Below the pieces are notes generated by a model, which was given only the letters and a program-made list of their open reading frames with translations, did not search any database and was not told the origin of the DNA. A program made the position numbers and the translations under genes. Source: Sulfuricaulis sp. (GTDB lineage Bacteria > Pseudomonadota > Gammaproteobacteria > Acidiferrobacterales > Sulfurifustaceae). Taken from it: DNA of 55,374 bases. The stretch covers positions 1 through 55,374 of the forward strand of contig JAUSDQ010000208.1 of NCBI GenBank assembly GCA_030650525.1, in the 5' to 3' direction. Numbering within the stretch: the stretch's first letter is position 1; the number at the start of each line of letters is the position of its first letter. This document shows, piece by piece, positions 18,116 to 28,407 of this stretch.

Positions 18116-19102
18116 TCAAATTGCAACCGACCAGTCGAGGACCACCCGGCCCATGGTTTCCCGTCGCGCCGCAGCCTCCATCGCCGTGGCCCACGCACGC
18201 GCGGGATACACCCCAGAAAGCTCCGGTTTTAATAAGCCCCGGGAAAATAGATCGACCACCTCCGACAGGTTTTTCCATGCGGCTTGCGGCTCACGTTCGC
18301 GGAACTGGCGCACATCCACGCCAATCAGGGAGGCCCCTTTGAGCAGAGGCAAATTCGCCCGCAAGGCCGGGATGGCCCCTTGCGCGAAACCCACCACGAG
18401 GTGGCGTCCACCCCAGCACAGTGTGCGAAAAGCCGTGTCTGTCAGATCCCCACCTACGGGGTCCACGACCACATCGACCCCACGCTTCGCAAAAGCTTCC
18501 AGTTCGGCCCGCCACCCAGCCTCGGAGGTATCTACGGAAAAATCCGCTCCAAGACGCAATGCTGCGCTGCATTTGACGCGCCCACTCACCCCGGCGATCA
18601 CGCGCGCGCCCATCGCCTTGGCGACCTGGACCGCTGCCATGCCCACCCCGCCCAGCGCGCCAAGAACCAGTACAGTCTCACCAGCTTGCAGGTCACCCCG
18701 TCGCTTGAGGGCGTACATCGCGGTGGCGTAGGTAATCGGCAAGGTACAAGCCGCCTTAACGTCGTCGGATGGCGCAAGAGGCGCCACTGCTGCCCAGGGC
18801 GCACACACCTGCTCGGCCCATGCGCCACCGAAGACCGTACCTGTCACCCACTGTCCCACTTGCAGCCTTTGTGCAGCATTGGAACCGCATGCCGTGATCA
18901 CGCCACAGAACTCGGTACCCGGCACAAAGGGCAAGGCGGGCTGGATTTGATAGCGCCCCTTGACTAACAGTTGGTCCACATAAGAGACAGCGGTGGAAGC
19001 CACCTTGACCAGAACATCGTCATCGCCGGGATGCGGGTCGGCCACGGCATCCATTCGCCACTGATGAAGACCTTCGAAACCATGAACGCGAAGGGCTCGC
19101 AT
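18116..19102 (-). CDS. MDR family NADPH:quinone oxidoreductase-like
   Basis: A 328-residue zinc-independent medium-chain dehydrogenase/reductase. The N-terminal GroES-like part ends with FVPGTEFCGVI, and the nucleotide-binding site is VLGALGGVGMAAVQVAKAMGA near residue 145-165. The cysteine and histidine ligands of zinc alcohol dehydrogenases are missing. Family members reduce enones or 2-enoyl-CoA with NADPH. Within a beta-oxidation operon a reductase for an enoyl or unsaturated-ring intermediate is plausible. The ATG is 3 bp after the preceding gene's stop. Confidence 0.87.
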   Translation of the reverse strand: MRALRVHGFEGLHQWRMDAVADPHPGDDDVLVKVASTAVSYVDQLLVKGRYQIQPALPFVPGTEFCGVITACGSNAAQRLQVGQWVTGTVFGGAWAEQVCAPWAAVAPLAPSDDVKAACTLPITYATAMYALKRRGDLQAGETVLVLGALGGVGMAAVQVAKAMGARVIAGVSGRVKCSAALRLGADFSVDTSEAGWRAELEAFAKRGVDVVVDPVGGDLTDTAFRTLCWGGRHLVVGFAQGAIPALRANLPLLKGASLIGVDVRQFREREPQAAWKNLSEVVDLFSRGLLKPELSGVYPARAWATAMEAAARRETMGRVVLDWSVAI

Positions 19103-19105
19103 GTC

Positions 19106-20877
<1,772 letters not shown>

Positions 20878-20887
20878 GGCAGTCTCC

Positions 20888-22135
20888 TCAAGCCACATTG
20901 TAGTAGGGTGCAGTCGCCCCCAGATTTGCCTTGGCTCGAGACAGCTCAGAACGAGCGATGGCGCGCAGATGCACTTCATCCGGACCGTCAAAGAAGCGCA
21001 TGGCACGTCCCCAGGTCCAGAGGTAGGACAGCGGAGTGTCCGGCGTTATGCCCATCGCACCAAACACTTGAATGGCCCGGTCCACCACACGGGTCTGCAG
21101 CTGGGCGGCCACCAACTTGATGGCGGATACGTCCAAGTGCGCCGACTTGTTGCCATAGGCGTCCATCTTCCAGGCGGCCTGCAGCACAAACAGACGAGCC
21201 TGGTCAATCTCCACCCGCGAGTACGCAATCCAGTCTTGCACGTTGGCATAGTCACTCAGATTTTTGCCGAAGGCGCGCCGGGTCAGTGCACGGTCGCACA
21301 TCAGCTCCACCGCCAATTCGCACTGGCCGATAGTGCGCATGCAGTGGTGTACGCGCCCGGGTCCCAGGCGTGCTTGTGCCAGTGCGAAACCGGCGTTTTC
21401 CTCACCCAGAAGATTGCTCACGGGGACGCGGACATTGCTAAAAGTCACCTCACAATGACCTTCTGGCGCATGATGATTCATGATGGGCACGTTGCGCACA
21501 ATTCGGAATCCAGGCGTATCCATAGGAACCAGCACCATAGAGTGCCGCTGATGGCGCGGGGCATCAGTGGCGTCATTGGTGACACCCATTACGATCGTAA
21601 CTTTGCAATTCGGATGCAGTGCCCCAGTAGTGAACCATTTGCGACCATTGATCACGTACTGGTCGCCCTCACGCCTGATGGTGGTCTCAATGTTGGTTGC
21701 ATCCGACGATGCAACGTCCGGTTCGGTCATCGAAAAGCACGAACGAATCTCGCCTTCGAGTAAAGGTTTGAGCCAGCGCTCGCGCTGCTCGGGTGTGGCA
21801 AACAGGTGCAACAACTCCATGTTGCCGGTGTCCGGGGCGTTGCAGTTAAAAATCTCAGCGGCCCAAGGGATGCGCCCCATGATTTCTGCAAGAGGGGCGT
21901 ACTGCATATTGGAAAGCTGCGTACCGGGTTCATCCTCACGCAATCCTGGCAAAAAGATGTTCCAAAAACCAGCTTCACGCGCCAGCTTTTTCAAAGGCTC
22001 CACCATTGCAGTGGGGAAAACCCCTGTGGCGGCAATGCGCTCAAATTCTGCGTTGCGTGGCAGCACCTGTTCGTCCATGAAACGACGCATCGTTTTCTGC
22101 ATCTGCTGCACATCTTCAGGAAGTTCAAAATTCAT
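20888..22135 (-). CDS. acyl-CoA dehydrogenase, ACAD10/11-like
   Basis: A 415-residue acyl-CoA dehydrogenase of the long ACAD11-like subgroup, recognised by NCNAPDTGNMELL, MTEPDVASSDATNI and LGPGRVHHCMRTIGQ. Proteins of this type partner with the phosphotransferase seen at 13450 in other species and eliminate phosphate from a phosphorylated 4-hydroxyacyl-CoA to give the enoyl-CoA. In this cluster the partners lie in two different operons. TAGGAAA precedes the ATG. A close paralogue is encoded next to a phosphotransferase gene at 44615. A plain dehydrogenase activity remains possible. Confidence 0.91.
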   Translation of the reverse strand: MNFELPEDVQQMQKTMRRFMDEQVLPRNAEFERIAATGVFPTAMVEPLKKLAREAGFWNIFLPGLREDEPGTQLSNMQYAPLAEIMGRIPWAAEIFNCNAPDTGNMELLHLFATPEQRERWLKPLLEGEIRSCFSMTEPDVASSDATNIETTIRREGDQYVINGRKWFTTGALHPNCKVTIVMGVTNDATDAPRHQRHSMVLVPMDTPGFRIVRNVPIMNHHAPEGHCEVTFSNVRVPVSNLLGEENAGFALAQARLGPGRVHHCMRTIGQCELAVELMCDRALTRRAFGKNLSDYANVQDWIAYSRVEIDQARLFVLQAAWKMDAYGNKSAHLDVSAIKLVAAQLQTRVVDRAIQVFGAMGITPDTPLSYLWTWGRAMRFFDGPDEVHLRAIARSELSRAKANLGATAPYYNVA

Positions 22136-22161
22136 GCATTTTTCCTATAAAGTAATCGTGT

Positions 22162-24309
22162 TCAATAAAAGCGCAAACCCGATGCGGCAAGTTCACGCAT
22201 GCGTTGTGTTGGCGCATAAGCGGCACCCAGGTGTTGCAGGCGATCGCATCGGGCCACCACGTCGGGCAATCCGAGCCAATCAGCGAATTTCAGTGGCCCA
22301 CCGGCATAAGCCGGGAAACCCAGACCCAGAAGCATCGCCATATCAACCTCAGTAGGTGTTTCAACTACCCCCTCCTCCAAGGCGTGCGCTGCTTCCACAA
22401 TCATGGGCATCATCATCCGGTCGATAATCTCATCGTCAGAGAATTCATGCGACCCATTTGGTTGAATCTGCGCGAGCAAAGCATGGGTGTCACCAGTGGA
22501 CATGCGACGCAACTTACCCTCTGGGCTGACTTCGTAACGATAGAAACCCAGCCCATTTTTCTGGCCAAGACGCCCTCGTCGGACCATTAACCGAAGCGCG
22601 TCATCCTTGAATACAGGCATGCGATGCGGATATCCCGCCGATATGACATCGTTCACATGGCTACCGGTGTCCATGCCAATGACATCTTCAAGGTAAGCCG
22701 GACCCATGGGCCAGCCAAATGACTCCATGACCTGGTCTACCTTCACAAAGTCTGCGCCTTCAGCCAGTAGTTGAAGGAACGCACGCACGTATGCGGTAAA
22801 TACCCTGTTTACGAGAAAGCCGGGGCAATCCTTCACCACAATCGGTGTTTTCCCCATGGTCACTGCATAGGTAACTGCCGTCGCAACCGTACGATCCGAG
22901 GTCTTGCTGCCCTTGACGACTTCCACCAGTGGCATCATCGGAACCGGATTAAAAAAGTGCATCCCAACCAAATTCTCCGGCCGCAGAAGTGCCGCCCCAA
23001 TGTCATCTATGCGCAGACTCGACGTGTTGGATGCAATGACAGTGCCCTCGCCCAGCGTGGATTCCAGCTCTGTAAGCACCTTTTGTTTGATGTCCAGGTT
23101 CTCCACGATCGCTTCAATCACAAAGTCAAGCTCTGAGAAATCGTGACTGTCCATTTGAGGCGTAATGGCGGCCCGCACTGATGAGGCTTTGGTCTCGCTC
23201 AGCCGGCCCGACTTCATCAAGCGCTTGAGCTGCTTATCAGCTTCGGCCATGCCTTGGTCAAGCGCCTCCTGCCGTATGTCTTTCATCCGAACTGGGACGC
23301 CCTTCAGCGCGCTGGCATACGCGATGCCCCCGCCCATGATCCCCGCGCCCAGCACTGCGGCCCTAGTTACGGGCTGAGCCCCCTTGGCGAAACGTTTGGC
23401 GATTCGCTTGAGTGCCTGTTCACTGAGGAAAGTCTGGACCATGGAAACAGCGGCTTGGGTCCGCGCAATTTCGCCAAAGACCTTGGCCTCAAGCCACAGA
23501 GCCCCCGCTCGATCCAGTTGTGAACCAGCCTGCATCATGTCGATTGCCGCAAGGGCTGCCGGTTGGTGGGGCGACGTATTGCGCGTTGTCGCGATCCGTG
23601 CTGCCTCAAAAGCCGCAGTCGACTCACTCTCGCCCATTGCAAGCGGCTTGCGTTTGCGCTCTTGCCGGGACTGCCAGTCCACACTGCCAGCCATAGCGCG
23701 GTCAAGCCAGTCAAGCGCAGTCTCACGAAGTAGCTCAGGAGGCACAATGGCATCCACTACTGCAGAAGCCAGTGCAAGATCGGCTTTCACGGGTCTTCCG
23801 CTAGCAACCCATTCGCAGGCCATAGCCGGTCCCACCACCCGCACAAGACGCACGGTTCCGCCGAAGCCAGGGAATAGCCCCAGCTTGACCTCGGGCACCC
23901 CCACCTGTGCTAGCGTGGACATCACCCGAATACTATTGGTCAGTGCAAATTCCAGTCCGCCCCCCAATGCAAATCCATTGATGGCCACCACAGTGGGGAC
24001 TGATAAATCCTCAAACAATACAAATACGTCGTTACTATGTCGTACGTCCTCAGCAATGTCCTCCGACGCCTTATTGAACTTTTCTCCAAACTCAGTGATA
24101 TCAGCGCCTACAATGAATACGCCTTTCGCACTGGTTACCAGTACACCGCGTAGATCTAACTGATCCCTCAGAAACCGGGTTGCTTCACCCAACTCGGCAA
24201 CAGTTCGCGCATCAAACTTATTGATAGCTTCGCCCTGACGATCAAAACACAATTCGTATATACCCGATTCACCGAGCGCAGAAACCTGCAAACTTTTTCC
24301 TATGTACAC
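22162..24309 (-). CDS. FadB/FadJ-like multifunctional enoyl-CoA hydratase / 3-hydroxyacyl-CoA dehydrogenase
   Basis: A 715-residue fusion enzyme carrying out hydration of 2-enoyl-CoA and NAD+-dependent oxidation of the 3-hydroxyacyl-CoA. The N-terminal crotonase domain (about 1-190) has Glu120 and Glu140, matching the catalytic Glu119/Glu139 of E. coli FadB. The Rossmann domain starts with GAGIMGGG at 322-329, and HFFNPVPMMPLVEVV carries the catalytic histidine region. The C-terminal 3HCDH domains follow. It starts with GTG at 24309 behind a very good AGGAGGTGAG. It is the first gene of the leftward operon, and its promoter region contains an operator copy at 24378. Confidence 0.94.
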   Translation of the reverse strand: MYIGKSLQVSALGESGIYELCFDRQGEAINKFDARTVAELGEATRFLRDQLDLRGVLVTSAKGVFIVGADITEFGEKFNKASEDIAEDVRHSNDVFVLFEDLSVPTVVAINGFALGGGLEFALTNSIRVMSTLAQVGVPEVKLGLFPGFGGTVRLVRVVGPAMACEWVASGRPVKADLALASAVVDAIVPPELLRETALDWLDRAMAGSVDWQSRQERKRKPLAMGESESTAAFEAARIATTRNTSPHQPAALAAIDMMQAGSQLDRAGALWLEAKVFGEIARTQAAVSMVQTFLSEQALKRIAKRFAKGAQPVTRAAVLGAGIMGGGIAYASALKGVPVRMKDIRQEALDQGMAEADKQLKRLMKSGRLSETKASSVRAAITPQMDSHDFSELDFVIEAIVENLDIKQKVLTELESTLGEGTVIASNTSSLRIDDIGAALLRPENLVGMHFFNPVPMMPLVEVVKGSKTSDRTVATAVTYAVTMGKTPIVVKDCPGFLVNRVFTAYVRAFLQLLAEGADFVKVDQVMESFGWPMGPAYLEDVIGMDTGSHVNDVISAGYPHRMPVFKDDALRLMVRRGRLGQKNGLGFYRYEVSPEGKLRRMSTGDTHALLAQIQPNGSHEFSDDEIIDRMMMPMIVEAAHALEEGVVETPTEVDMAMLLGLGFPAYAGGPLKFADWLGLPDVVARCDRLQHLGAAYAPTQRMRELAASGLRFY

Positions 24310-24377
24310 ATCTCACCTCCTCGCTGGCGAGGGCCTGCGACTCTAATCGAGTCTAGAGAAATATCAGTTTAGATGCC

Positions 24378-24395
24378 ATCGTCCAAACCGACGAA
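24378..24395. promoter_or_regulatory. candidate LuxR-type operator, copy 5
   Basis: ATCGTC-CAAACC-GACGAA, 68 bp upstream of the GTG of the FadB-like gene and identical over 18 bases to the copy at 5124-5141. It is about 17 kb away from the regulator gene, which makes a common regulon more likely than a local duplication. Confidence 0.72.
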
Positions 24396-24594
24396 AAGGA
24401 AAAGACTGGAGTATTTGGATAGGTATATGGCTCACTTACGGAAGGTCTGCACAACCCCGCCAAATTTAGCGGTGGTTGATCCAAAAGGTTTTGGAATCTG
24501 ATTTTTCACAGATTTGCTGATTTATTGATGTAACCGAGCATGTTTTGAGTGTTTTTACCCCGCTTTGGGGTGATTGTGCCCTTTGCAGACGCAC

Positions 24595-24735
24595 TCATCC
24601 CTGTGTCCTCAGTTGCTGACCCAAGAGCAAACGCCTAGCCATCCATAAATTGGACAGGGCAAACAAAGTAGTGATCTGCGCTGTGTTCTTTGCCAAACCT
24701 TTGTAGCGTGTCTTGCGATACCCAAACTGGCACTT
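24595..24735 (-). pseudogene. IS5-family transposase C-terminal fragment
   Basis: The leftward frame reads CQFGYRKTRYKGLAKNTAQ, then TTLFALSNLWMARRLLL, and ends at a TGA at 24595-24597. This is the conserved end of an IS5-family DDE transposase. The upstream catalytic part is missing and the codons before CQFGYRK no longer match the family. About 150 bp of noncoding element end follow towards 24440. Confidence 0.75.
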
Positions 24736-24740
24736 AGAAC

Positions 24741-24880
24741 TTATTCGTAAATAATGTTTACGTCCAGTTTGATTTTTCTGAACGCCATGATTGATGCAGC
24801 CAAGTGGTTTAGTGCCAAGAAGCTGCAGTCAAGTTTCTCGTACCGCACAGGAGCTTTCGGAATCGGTTGAACCAACCGTG
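24741..24880 (-). pseudogene. IS5-family (IS427 group) transposase C-terminal fragment, frameshifted
   Basis: The leftward frame first reads WFNRFRKLL and then, after a one-base shift near 24848, RYEKLDCSFLALNHLAAS and AFRKIKLDVNIIYE before TAA at 24741-24743. Both parts are the conserved C-terminus of IS427-type transposases; one base is missing in the leucine-valine junction. The fragment is inactive. Confidence 0.72.
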
Positions 24881-25059
24881 TAGGTCACCACCCCCTTGCG
24901 TCGCTGCTCAATCAGTGCATCCAGCAGCTTGGACATCTTTTCGTAATAGGCCGGGTCTACCGGGGACTCGTTGATGATCAGCTTACGCATGTTGTTTTCA
25001 ATCGTCTCTGCCACCGCGTCATCGCTTTTCATGATGCCTTTGAGCTTGGCTTTATCTTC
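24880..25059 (-). pseudogene. HsdR (type I restriction subunit) C-terminal fragment
   Basis: About 60 residues matching the C-terminal region of type I restriction endonuclease R subunits: TIENNMRKLIINESPVDP and YYEKMSKLLDALIEQRRKG. It is fused in frame to the preceding IS3 OrfB fragment at about residue 46 of the open frame and runs into the IS427 piece in another frame. No helicase or nuclease domain is present, so it has no restriction function. Confidence 0.75.
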
Positions 25060-25283
25060 GTTCTCGGCGTTTTGCTTGCACTCATAACGGTAACAGGACT
25101 CGCTGACCATAAATGCGGTAGAGGCCAGCCGTATGGGGATGCTGCGCTGTTTAACCGCCTGGAGGGCCATCTCACGCCTGCGAGACGGCCTCACCACTTT
25201 TTTGCAAGCGCCTCCGACACGATCTCGGTCTTGATCTTTTCTTCGATGTACAGCTTCCTGAGCCGTTGGTTTTTGATTCGCGA
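25060..25283 (-). pseudogene. IS3-family OrfA end and OrfB start
   Basis: OrfA's last residues NQRLRKLYIEEKIKTEIV and SEALAKKW end at a TGA at 25191-25193. The run AAAAAAG at 25203-25197 is a typical IS3 minus-one frameshift site leading into OrfB, which reads VRPSRRREMALQAV, IRLASTAFMVSESCYRY and KQNAEN before breaking off near 25060. The catalytic DDE domain is missing, so the element is dead. The sequence style is that of the IS407 group. Confidence 0.78.
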
Positions 25284-25286
25284 TTT

Positions 25287-26912
25287 CTATAGCCGCTCGC
25301 GTACATCGGCCCGGAGAAGGTCTTTCCTCACCTTGCCTGATGCGGTACTAGGGAACTGGTCCACAAATAAGATGTGTTCGGGATACTTCTGCTTCGCGAC
25401 GCCGACAGCGTCGAGAAGTTCATAGATGTCTGCAGCGCTCACAGTGCGACCAGGCCGGACAATAACATAGGCACAGACGGTTTCGCCAAGGCGTGCATGC
25501 GGCATCGCGATTACGGCTGCGCCAAGTACCGCCGGGTGCTGGTGCAGCAAGTCCTCGACTTCCTTGGCACTTATTTTCTCACCGCCTCGGTTGATCAGAT
25601 CCTTGATGCGGCCGGTGAACACCACGGCGTTCTCGGCCGTGAGATAGCCAATATCGCCAGTGTGGAAGTAGCCTTCGCTGTCGAAGGCCTCTGCGCTTTG
25701 ACCCGCATCGGCATACCCCAGGCACAGCGATGGACCACGGGCGCAGAGCTCACCCTCCTGTCCAATCGGCAATAGACGCCCGTCAAGGTCTACCGCGCGC
25801 ACATCATAATCGATCACTTCTCCATCGGTCTCGGCTGCTAGTTGTTCCTGTCCGGGTGCGCAGAATCCCAGCGTGATCATGGGTGCCTCGCTCGATCCGT
25901 AGACGCGGAACGCACGGCAGTTCGGCAGCACGCGCGCAACGCGGTAGATGATCTCGGGCGCTACTGCGGCGCCACCACAGGGGAAGAGCCGCAGAGATGG
26001 CAGCGTTCGCCCCTGCGCCTCTACCACGTCCATCAGCTCCTGGAGGAAGGGCGTGGCGCCGATCGTGAACGACACCTGCTCGCGCTCAATGATGTCGGCC
26101 GCCTTCGTGGCATCCCACCTTTCCATCAATACGCATCGCGTACCAACGTAGAACGGCATCTCGATGCCGTGGCTGAACCCGGTAACGTGCGTCACTGGGG
26201 ACGGCATCAGTGTCGTGTCTCCGGGTCGGATGCCCCAGTGCTTGGCACACATCAGTGTGGCCCGGATCAGCGAGTTATGTGAGTGCAGAACGGCTTTCGG
26301 CCGCCCGGTGGTGCCCGAGGTATAGAGCACCAGTTTGACCGCGTCGGGCGACACCGGCGGCAACACAGGGAGCGGCGGCGCATTGGCGACCAAGCCACGT
26401 AGATCGCCGGGTCCATCGGTAGCGCCGCGCACGGTCCACACATGCTCGAGCTTCGGCAGGGTTGGCCGCAGGCGTGCCAGCATGGCCGCGAAGTCGAAGC
26501 CCCGAAAGTTCTCGGCGATGAAGATACCTTTGGCGCGGCTGTCCGACAGGATCAACTCCACCTCGCGGTCGCGGTAGATCGTGACGATCGGGCACACCAC
26601 CAGGCCGAGCAGGCAGGCTGCGACATCGATGAACACGCTCTCGTGCCAGTTGGGTGTCTGGAAGGCCACCACGTCGCCCGCGCGAAAGCCGTGCTGCCAT
26701 AGGGCGGAGGCGAGGCGCGTGGCCTTGGTCCACACTTCGCCAGCCGTGACCTCGCGGCCGGCGCATACCTGCGTGACACGTTCAGGCGATGCTTGCGCGA
26801 GCTCACGAGCGGCATCGGCCACGGTGCGATTGAGCCACTTACCCTCACGCACCCACTGGTCGGCCCGTGCCTGGTCCCATTGAACCTCCCAACCACTGAT
26901 ATCTTGTCGCAA
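25287..26912 (-). CDS. AMP-dependent CoA ligase, cyclohexanecarboxylate-CoA ligase-like
   Basis: A 541-residue ANL ligase. The P-loop is LYTSGTTGRPKAV near residue 200, the hinge GRIKDLINRGGEKISAKEVEDLL near 435, and the catalytic lysine sits in PSTASGKVRKD near 525. The N-terminal layout resembles the AliA/cyclohexanecarboxylate ligase subgroup. The start is TTG at 26912, behind AGGAG with a 6-nt spacer; no ATG is suitably placed. It ends the leftward nine-gene operon, and its stop codon directly touches the IS3 fragment, so downstream genes may have been lost. Confidence 0.9.
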   Translation of the reverse strand: MRQDISGWEVQWDQARADQWVREGKWLNRTVADAARELAQASPERVTQVCAGREVTAGEVWTKATRLASALWQHGFRAGDVVAFQTPNWHESVFIDVAACLLGLVVCPIVTIYRDREVELILSDSRAKGIFIAENFRGFDFAAMLARLRPTLPKLEHVWTVRGATDGPGDLRGLVANAPPLPVLPPVSPDAVKLVLYTSGTTGRPKAVLHSHNSLIRATLMCAKHWGIRPGDTTLMPSPVTHVTGFSHGIEMPFYVGTRCVLMERWDATKAADIIEREQVSFTIGATPFLQELMDVVEAQGRTLPSLRLFPCGGAAVAPEIIYRVARVLPNCRAFRVYGSSEAPMITLGFCAPGQEQLAAETDGEVIDYDVRAVDLDGRLLPIGQEGELCARGPSLCLGYADAGQSAEAFDSEGYFHTGDIGYLTAENAVVFTGRIKDLINRGGEKISAKEVEDLLHQHPAVLGAAVIAMPHARLGETVCAYVIVRPGRTVSAADIYELLDAVGVAKQKYPEHILFVDQFPSTASGKVRKDLLRADVRERL

Positions 26913-26936
26913 ATCTGTCTCCTGAAGTTCCGCGGG

Positions 26937-27641
26937 CTATACCGCGAGGTAGCGTGATTTGAGTTCGGGCCGCGCGTCGAAAGTTTGCCAGTCGCCTTCG
27001 AACACCAGCGTGCCGCTGTCGAGCAGATAGACATACTCGGTGCATCGCCGGGCATAGGCGATGCTTTGCTCGGCCACAAGGACCGTGAGCCCAAGCTTTT
27101 CACGGGCCTGACGCACCTGCAGTGCGAGGTCCTGTGCCACCTTGGGCGCAAGCCCCTCGGCGGGCTCGTCGAGCAGCAAAACGGTCGGCGACGCCATCAA
27201 TCCGCGCGCCACGGCTACGAGCTGTTGCTGCCCGCCCGAGAGTTGGTAACCGAGGCGCTCTAACAAGTCCTTGAGCAGCGGGAACAGCTGGCAAACGTGG
27301 TCGACGCTCATGGTCGGACGCTGGCTCCCGGCCGCATGCCAGGCAAGCTCAAGGTTCTGCCGCACCGTCAGGGTCGTGAAGATGCGGCGGTCTTCCGGCA
27401 CCAGCGCAAGGCCAAGTCGCGCTCGCGCTTCCGTCGACAGGCCGTCCAGCGACCGGCCGTTGAGGTGGATATCGCCCGTGGTTTGCGGACCGGCATCGAG
27501 CAGCGACTTCAATAGCGTTGACTTACCCGCGCCATTGCGACCAAGCAAGGCTACGCCACCTTGCGCCGGCACGCTCAGGTCGATGCCGAATAGCGCTTTG
27601 CTGTCACCGTAGCGCGCATGGAGGTCCCGTACTTCAAGCAT
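26937..27641 (-). CDS. Liv-type ABC transporter ATP-binding protein (LivF-like)
   Basis: An ABC ATPase of about 234 residues with Walker A GRNGAGKST, signature LSGGQQQLVAVARGL and Walker B LLLLDEPAEGLAP. Three in-frame ATGs occur at 27653, 27647 and 27641; I choose 27641 because GGAG lies 6 nt upstream of it, which leaves an 8-bp overlap with the livG-like gene. It works with the LivG-, LivM- and LivH-like proteins encoded just upstream. Confidence 0.92.
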   Translation of the reverse strand: MLEVRDLHARYGDSKALFGIDLSVPAQGGVALLGRNGAGKSTLLKSLLDAGPQTTGDIHLNGRSLDGLSTEARARLGLALVPEDRRIFTTLTVRQNLELAWHAAGSQRPTMSVDHVCQLFPLLKDLLERLGYQLSGGQQQLVAVARGLMASPTVLLLDEPAEGLAPKVAQDLALQVRQAREKLGLTVLVAEQSIAYARRCTEYVYLLDSGTLVFEGDWQTFDARPELKSRYLAV

Positions 27642-28407
27642 CGTCATCTCCATGGCCCAGGTAGACCTCCTTGACGCTTTCGTTTTGTCGTATCTGTTCG
27701 GGCGTCCCTGATGCGATCAGCTGACCGTAGTGCAGCACAGAGATACGGTCAGCCAGACCGAAAACTACGTCCATATCGTGTTCGGTCATCAGCATTGACA
27801 GGCTGCGCTTGCGCTTTACGCTCTGAAGCAACTTCACGGTGGCATGCCGTTCGGCGGCCGACATGCCTGCTGTAGGTTCGTCGAGGAACAGCACGGTGGG
27901 CTCTAGCGCCAGCACCATGGCCATTTCGAGCCGCTTGCGGTCACCATAAGCCAGTGTGCCCGAGATGCTGGCGCGGTGCGCGTCGAGCCCGGTGTCGGCG
28001 AGCAATCCGTCGATTTCGACCGGAAAGCTAGTGGCGTCTTGTCGGGACACTCTCGCGAGCGGGTTCTTCTGCCGGACCCGGGCTTCAAGCGCTACCAACA
28101 GATTGTCCTGCACGCTCAATTTTGTAAAGACTTTGGCAACCTGGAAGGTGCGCCCGAACCCACGGTGCACACGTTGGTATGCCGGCATGCGCGTGATATC
28201 CTCACCGTTGAAGCGCACGAACCCGCGATCGGCATACAGCTCGCCGGTAAGCACCTTGAACAGCGTCGTCTTGCCAGCACCGTTCGGACCGATCACCACA
28301 TGCGATTCGCCTGCGGCGATGGTCAGGTTCACATCGCGCAGCACACGGATCTTGCCGTAAGACTTGTCGAGCTGGCTCGCGTCAAGTAACGTTTTGACTT
28401 CGCTCAT
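27634..28407 (-). CDS. Liv-type ABC transporter ATP-binding protein (LivG-like)
   Basis: A 257-residue ABC ATPase. Walker A is GPNGAGKTT, Walker B VLFLDEPTAGMS, and the C-terminal VKEVYLGHGDDDA is typical of LivG. The canonical LSGG signature is degenerate (GTLAYGDRKRLEMAM), as is common in this family. It overlaps the preceding livM-like stop by four bases. Confidence 0.92.
   Translation of the reverse strand: MSEVKTLLDASQLDKSYGKIRVLRDVNLTIAAGESHVVIGPNGAGKTTLFKVLTGELYADRGFVRFNGEDITRMPAYQRVHRGFGRTFQVAKVFTKLSVQDNLLVALEARVRQKNPLARVSRQDATSFPVEIDGLLADTGLDAHRASISGTLAYGDRKRLEMAMVLALEPTVLFLDEPTAGMSAAERHATVKLLQSVKRKRSLSMLMTEHDMDVVFGLADRISVLHYGQLIASGTPEQIRQNESVKEVYLGHGDDDA

Larger units (their letters stand above)
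24440..25286 (-). mobile_element. mosaic of degraded insertion sequences and restriction gene debris
   Basis: Reading leftward from 25286, four fragments follow each other without full genes: IS3-family OrfA end and OrfB start, HsdR C-terminal piece, IS5-family (IS427-type) transposase C-terminus, and a second IS5-family transposase C-terminus. The left edge GGAAGGT at 24440 resembles the terminal bases of many IS5-family elements. No complete inverted repeats or target duplications could be matched. The block separates two catabolic clusters and begins directly after the stop codon of the ligase at 25287. Confidence 0.75.
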
